From Rheinheimera sp. (GTDB lineage Bacteria > Pseudomonadota > Gammaproteobacteria > Enterobacterales > Alteromonadaceae): 10,000 nt of DNA. The position numbers and the translations under genes were made by a program. The notes below the pieces were generated by a model, which made no database searches, was not told the origin of the DNA, and worked only from the letters and a program-made list of their open reading frames with translations. The DNA lies in contig NZ_JAIWOI010000125.1 in the NCBI RefSeq assembly GCF_020217005.1, positions 1 through 10,000 of the forward strand, given 5' to 3'. Below are positions 6,477 through 10,000 of the stretch, in pieces; the stretch's first letter is position 1; each line of letters begins with the position of its first letter.

Positions 6477-6504
6477 TTATCGGCATCCTCAAACATATAC
6501 TTTA
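6477..6504 (-). promoter_or_regulatory. Sigma-28 (FliA) flagellar class 3 promoter
   Basis: On the minus strand the -10 box is GCCGATAA (opposite 6477-6484), an exact match to the FliA consensus, and the -35 box is TAAAG (opposite 6500-6504). The TAAA to GCCGATAA spacing is 16 bases, one more than the usual 15. Transcription would begin near 6470, leaving a 5' leader of about 40 bases before the Stealth gene. It occupies the only real gap among the minus-strand genes, which supports it as the start of the downstream operon. I saw no other GCCGATAA in the window. Confidence 0.78.
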
Positions 6505-6537
6505 ATTTGGGGCTAACCTGTCACCAACCAACTAAAT

Positions 6538-6556
6538 TCAAATCACAAGGATTTGA
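6538..6556 (-). terminator. Weak hairpin directly after maf, possible terminator
   Basis: TCAAATC (6538-6544) and GATTTGA (6550-6556) form a 7-bp stem with a five-base loop immediately after the maf stop codon. On the minus strand it is followed by ATTTAGTT, which is AT-rich but not a T-run. The stem is AT-rich and so weak; it may protect the 3' end or terminate partly, letting some flagellar operon transcripts read into the glycan operon. Confidence 0.3.
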
Positions 6557-9382
6557 TCAAGCATTGGTTTTATTAAACAGATAGTTGACACTGACCTGAT
6601 CCAATTCAAAAGGATGCTCAGTATAGAGCTGATAAGCACGTGTCAAATACTCTCTCCACAATACCAATACCTGATTAAAGGTCTGCAGGAATTCAGGATG
6701 CTCATCGCTGATATTAGCGGCAAGTTTGGTCATCACTCCGGCCATATAGTTAGAGCTGCCGTGAAATAAGCAGAAGGTGATGTCTTTATCTTTCACCGCC
6801 CTCTTGCGTAGCAGCTGCCACTGTGCAGCAATCATTGCTTTGGCATCTGCCTGGGTTTGTGCGTCGTCTTTTAAAATGTCCTGCCACTGAGCCATGGTCT
6901 TTTCAAACATAGAGGCAGAAAACTTCTGCCGGATTTGTTCAGCACACTCTGGCAATGCCGGATAAAAGGCTTTTTCAATCAATTGCTCAAGCAATTCATT
7001 TTTATGCTGTGGGGTATTCACCAACAGTATATTTTCAGGCATCAAACCAATAGTGCCTTTAATTTTTACGCCGTCACTGCAGTTATAAACTTCAATTTTT
7101 CGACCGGCTTTGGCGATCGCTTGTTCCAGTAACTTGCGGGATACATCAAATTCAGGCTTGGTGTAGACCATAGGCCTGAAATTACCTACTGAAGGTACGC
7201 CGCCTCCATGTCGCTTCTGATAGTTATAGACTTGTGAGCCATCCGCTTTGTAATAAGAGGAATGTTGTGAGTGGTGCTGATTGATATCAATAAAACCCAA
7301 ATCAACACCAAATAAATAGAACTGTTTAAAGCCAAGCTTAATGGCGTAGTTCATCACCATATTAGTGACTGTCGGATAGGCATAGGCAAGCGAAGCGACG
7401 TTATAACCCAGTTTTTTTAACCCGTTATGAAATACATAAGTCGAGGCTTCGCCATCCTTAAAACACAACAAAGTTTGTTTAAACAAAGCGGCAGTGTCCG
7501 GATGCATACCATTAACGCTGATTAAACGAATTTGCTTTAAATAGTCAGCATCATCAATCTGGCTGATCCAGTCAAAGGTTGAGCGATTTTGTTCTATTTC
7601 AGCATGAAAATCTGGCCTAATGCCCTTTTTATACAAAGAACCTAAAGCAGTACCGCAACTGATCAGTACCACTTTGTCCCGGTATTCTTGCAGATAGTCA
7701 AAACACTGGTCCAGACTGGGCCCATTGCCAATGATGTATACAGGTAAATCGAGCGCTTTATTCTGGCGATAGTCGGCATTCACATGCTGCAAAAATCTGT
7801 GTCCGTCTATCAGGCTGCGGTGAGTATGAGCTATACCAAAACGAGCATGATCATAGTATTCACCCAGCGCCAGTACTACCTTTAATTCGTCGCGTAAATC
7901 AGCAATAGCTTTTTGCATCCCAATATTAAAGTAGGTACTAAGCATGTAAGTGTCAGCGATGGAATATGCGCCGACCTGATAAAACTGAGCCATTAAATCG
8001 TAGAAATAATGACTGCCATCACCACCCAAATTCAGATAAATCCGACTTTCTGCCGCATCCGCTCTGGCAAAAATGCCGGCCCAGTCCGTTACCCATAAAC
8101 TTGCGGCAAAAAAGTCCAGATTAGGTTCACAGATAAATAGGTTCTTTATCTCATGTTGCTGCGTTAGCAGCTCAATATGTTTACCTAAGGCCACCCCAAA
8201 AATGATTAAAGAGTCAACGGTTGGGGGTAATTTGCTCTGTTCATTTAATGTTTTTTCAATTAATGGCTGTAACTGACTTACCACGGAAAAATGTAGGTAG
8301 CCCCGGAATTTTTTACTAACCCTTTGACTCAACACCACATCATCCTTAAACGGATGATTCACAAAGTAATCAACCACTTCTGATGACTCGACGTCAATAT
8401 CGAGGTGAAACAACGCATTACGTTTCTGATGGTACAGGTTTGGTTTGCCTTGCGGATCAGTTACCAGTTGCCAGGCCCGGGTTTTATGTTCCTGCATGGC
8501 TTTATGCACTTTAGGGTAGAACTTTTGCAAAGCTTCCATGTTGGCATCGTACAAAGCCTGAGCCTGCTCTGTTTTATAATCTTTGGGCTGGTAATAACCT
8601 AATAAGTTACCTGCGCGCTCGGATACATAATCTGCATAATCTTTGTATTCAGTAAATTGATGGCCTGTATGAGTCAGGGCGTCTTTGCGACCAGAGTGCT
8701 GCAACAGATAGCGAATAACCTCATCCATCATTGGATGAAACTGATGCCGGTACACAAAGATCTTGTCTAGCTTTGAATCAAACTCCAATAATTCAGCTAG
8801 TTCTGCAGGCACAGCAGTCGCATCTGAACCCATTTGCAAAAAGATATGGGTGCCCATGCTGGTCGCGGTGTCTAAAAGTTGTTGCCAATTATTGGCTTGT
8901 GCCGAGCAGAGTAAAATATCTATATTAGGCTCATACACCACCAGATAACGGATATGGCTGTTCATGACCAGTTCGTTCAGGTGGTAACCTAAGCCCAGGC
9001 CAAAAACCAGCAATACATCAATGTTTGCCGGCAATGGTTGATGACGCCAGGTTAAATCATCTGGATTATTTTGCAGGTTAAAGTAGGCCGCGTGGGAATA
9101 AAACTCTTGTACTTCTGCCATCACTTCCTGTTTAGCGGCACTTTGGTAAAACACCCGGCCTGTGGCGAAGTCAACTATGTTCAGTTCTGTATCTTTAGTG
9201 CAAAACAACGAATACTGTTGAACTTCATGTTCATGAATAATACCGACTAAGCTGGGAATATTTTGCCTGAAGGCGTCAATATTCTGGCGAATATTACGGG
9301 CAATACTGGCTGAGACTTGTTTTTCCAGAGCTTCTTGCTGCTCGGCATTATCGAGGATTTGGTAATTGATATATTTCAGCAT
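6557..9382 (-). CDS. maf: Maf/DUF115 motility-associated flagellin glycosyltransferase with duplicated N-terminal domain
   Basis: A 941-residue Maf protein (MptE-like DUF115, PF01973). Maf enzymes attach nonulosonic acids (pseudaminic or legionaminic type) to flagellin serines and threonines in the cytoplasm before export. The core begins with VYIIGNGPSLDQC (548-560), continues through VVLISCGTAL (571-580) and FHAEIEQNR (592-600), and has KQFYLFGVDLGF near 686-697; a helical C-terminal part runs from about 790 to 941. It is roughly 270 residues longer than usual Maf proteins of 600-700 aa. Residues 117-188 and 385-456 align without gaps and share FGxxLGxH and EPNxD, which explains the extra length. 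The start is limited by an in-frame stop about six codons upstream, and no good Shine-Dalgarno sequence precedes the ATG; translation may depend on coupling to fliT, 17 bp upstream. Location after fliS and fliT fits action on unexported flagellin; in Aeromonas caviae Maf acts before the FliS homologue binds. The sugar donor pathway is not in the window. Confidence 0.94.
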   Translation of the reverse strand: MLKYINYQILDNAEQQEALEKQVSASIARNIRQNIDAFRQNIPSLVGIIHEHEVQQYSLFCTKDTELNIVDFATGRVFYQSAAKQEVMAEVQEFYSHAAYFNLQNNPDDLTWRHQPLPANIDVLLVFGLGLGYHLNELVMNSHIRYLVVYEPNIDILLCSAQANNWQQLLDTATSMGTHIFLQMGSDATAVPAELAELLEFDSKLDKIFVYRHQFHPMMDEVIRYLLQHSGRKDALTHTGHQFTEYKDYADYVSERAGNLLGYYQPKDYKTEQAQALYDANMEALQKFYPKVHKAMQEHKTRAWQLVTDPQGKPNLYHQKRNALFHLDIDVESSEVVDYFVNHPFKDDVVLSQRVSKKFRGYLHFSVVSQLQPLIEKTLNEQSKLPPTVDSLIIFGVALGKHIELLTQQHEIKNLFICEPNLDFFAASLWVTDWAGIFARADAAESRIYLNLGGDGSHYFYDLMAQFYQVGAYSIADTYMLSTYFNIGMQKAIADLRDELKVVLALGEYYDHARFGIAHTHRSLIDGHRFLQHVNADYRQNKALDLPVYIIGNGPSLDQCFDYLQEYRDKVVLISCGTALGSLYKKGIRPDFHAEIEQNRSTFDWISQIDDADYLKQIRLISVNGMHPDTAALFKQTLLCFKDGEASTYVFHNGLKKLGYNVASLAYAYPTVTNMVMNYAIKLGFKQFYLFGVDLGFIDINQHHSQHSSYYKADGSQVYNYQKRHGGGVPSVGNFRPMVYTKPEFDVSRKLLEQAIAKAGRKIEVYNCSDGVKIKGTIGLMPENILLVNTPQHKNELLEQLIEKAFYPALPECAEQIRQKFSASMFEKTMAQWQDILKDDAQTQADAKAMIAAQWQLLRKRAVKDKDITFCLFHGSSNYMAGVMTKLAANISDEHPEFLQTFNQVLVLWREYLTRAYQLYTEHPFELDQVSVNYLFNKTNA

Positions 9383-9399
9383 AAAGGCCAGGCACCCGC

Positions 9400-9699
9400 T
9401 TAATTATTGTCTCCGTAGCTTTGATGCGCCTTTTTACCTTTGCGTAATTGCAACATCCTGACAGCTACAGTACTTCGTTCAGAAGTGACTTGTTCAGTGA
9501 TAAGACTAACCCACTGCAAGTTATCTGCCAATATACTTTCTAAATCAGGTGTTTGTTGCGGATTTTCACAGAGTTGCCGCAAGAGCTGATCAAACTCTTG
9601 CCAATACAACGAAAATTGCCCGGTAGCATAATCGTCCTGCGCCAGCAATTCCTGTATTTGCTGGCGTTTGCTTTGTAGGCTCAGGATTAAATCTGTCAT
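9400..9699 (-). CDS. fliT: FliT-like flagellar export chaperone
   Basis: A 99-residue, mostly helical, hydrophilic protein without a signal peptide. Its length, its place directly after fliS, and a C-terminal QLRKGKKAHQSYGDNN resemble the short FliT-like proteins of Alteromonadales and Shewanella flagellar clusters. FliT binds the filament-cap protein FliD in the cytoplasm and, in enterobacteria, also controls FlhDC. The sequence is weakly conserved, so the call leans on context. The start codon overlaps the fliS stop by one base (TAATG, 9697-9701), with no clear ribosome binding site, so it is likely translated by re-initiation from fliS. The maf gene follows 17 bp later. Confidence 0.82.
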   Translation of the reverse strand: MTDLILSLQSKRQQIQELLAQDDYATGQFSLYWQEFDQLLRQLCENPQQTPDLESILADNLQWVSLITEQVTSERSTVAVRMLQLRKGKKAHQSYGDNN

Positions 9700-10000
9700 T
9701 AGGCCGATGCCAAAGCTGACTGCCCTTGGCGTTCTGCAAGCATCTGGAAGCCTTTTTGCCGTTCTTCAACCGGAATAGCATCCCAACCAGATTTTATCTT
9801 GATCATAATTTCGATGACGTCATCCACTTTAGCCGGATTGCTTTCGCGACTGGCCTGCATCAAGTGATTGACCATAAAGTCATACAGTGACCATAAATTC
9901 TGCGGTACATCGCCCCCAACATCCATATCCAACGAGTGTTGTAAGGCAGAGATAATACTCATGGCTTTAGACACAGTTCGGGATTTCTCCGCAAAGTCTT
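9699..10000 (-). CDS. fliS: Flagellar export chaperone FliS, C-terminal part (partial, 5' end outside window)
   Basis: FliS is the cytosolic chaperone that holds flagellin monomers and prevents early polymerisation before export. The last 99 residues are visible. The frame stays open to the window edge and reads DFAEKSRTVSKAMSIISALQ upstream of the first candidate start, a GTG at 9974. That GTG is an internal valine: the FAEKSRTVSKA helix is standard FliS sequence, so the gene really begins beyond 10000. Further family marks are SLDMDVGGDVPQNLWSLYDF and MIKIKSGWDAIP, the latter near the C-terminus as in other FliS proteins. It is co-transcribed with the FliT-like gene and maf. The fliD and flagellin genes probably lie further upstream, outside the window. 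Confidence 0.95.
   Translation of the reverse strand, partial: DFAEKSRTVSKAMSIISALQHSLDMDVGGDVPQNLWSLYDFMVNHLMQASRESNPAKVDDVIEIMIKIKSGWDAIPVEERQKGFQMLAERQGQSALASA

Noticed and set aside
9590..9781. Minus-strand open frame of 63 codons across the fliS/fliT junction
   Set aside because: It is a different reading frame of two well-supported genes and has no recognisable product.
9699..9974. FliS read as a complete 91-residue protein starting at the GTG at 9974
   Set aside because: The frame continues upstream to the window edge with FliS-like residues (DFAEKSRT), so the GTG is an internal valine and the gene is cut by the window.

Overview
The window looks like the late flagellar region of a motile marine or freshwater gammaproteobacterium, Alteromonadales-like (Rheinheimera, Alishewanella or Shewanella relatives would fit). 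This rests on gene order and on protein-family resemblance judged by eye. Nearly everything reads on the minus strand, so transcription runs from high to low coordinates.

Region 1 (10000 to 6557) is the end of a flagellar filament operon. It holds the C-terminal part of the flagellin chaperone FliS (cut by the window edge), a small FliT-like protein joined to it by a TAATG overlap, and a very long (941 aa) Maf/DUF115 flagellin glycosyltransferase. The Maf protein carries two gaplessly alignable copies of its N-terminal domain.

Region 2 (6556 to 6429) is the only sizeable gap, 128 bp. It contains a weak hairpin just after maf and then a convincing sigma-28 (FliA) promoter: a perfect GCCGATAA -10 box and a TAAA -35 box.

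Region 3 (6428 to 245) is a tightly packed minus-strand operon of eight genes that this promoter should drive. In order they are a Stealth-family sugar-phosphate transferase, a WecF-like (GT56) Fuc4NAc transferase, a SAM methyltransferase, a PhyH-type Fe(II)/2-oxoglutarate dioxygenase, a NeuD/PglD-type left-handed beta-helix acyltransferase, a WbqC-family protein, and WecE, the dTDP-Fuc4N transaminase (seven genes; with maf upstream the cassette is eight). Intergenic gaps within it are 0 to 57 bp, with one ATGA overlap.

Region 4 (244 to 1) has a strong bidirectional hairpin terminator and the 3' end of a convergent plus-strand gene, probably another SAM methyltransferase.

The combined reading is that Maf transfers a first sugar (in characterised systems a nonulosonic acid) onto flagellin. 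The downstream operon would make and transfer a second, decorated 4-amino-4,6-dideoxyhexose. WecE makes dTDP-Fuc4N; the beta-helix acyltransferase and perhaps WbqC acylate the 4-amino group; the dioxygenase and methyltransferase hydroxylate and methylate; the WecF-like enzyme transfers the sugar; and the Stealth enzyme may add a phosphodiester-linked sugar. The individual family calls are well supported. The joint pathway and its product are inference. No mobile element, CRISPR array, tRNA or rRNA was seen, and no gap exceeds 300 bp.
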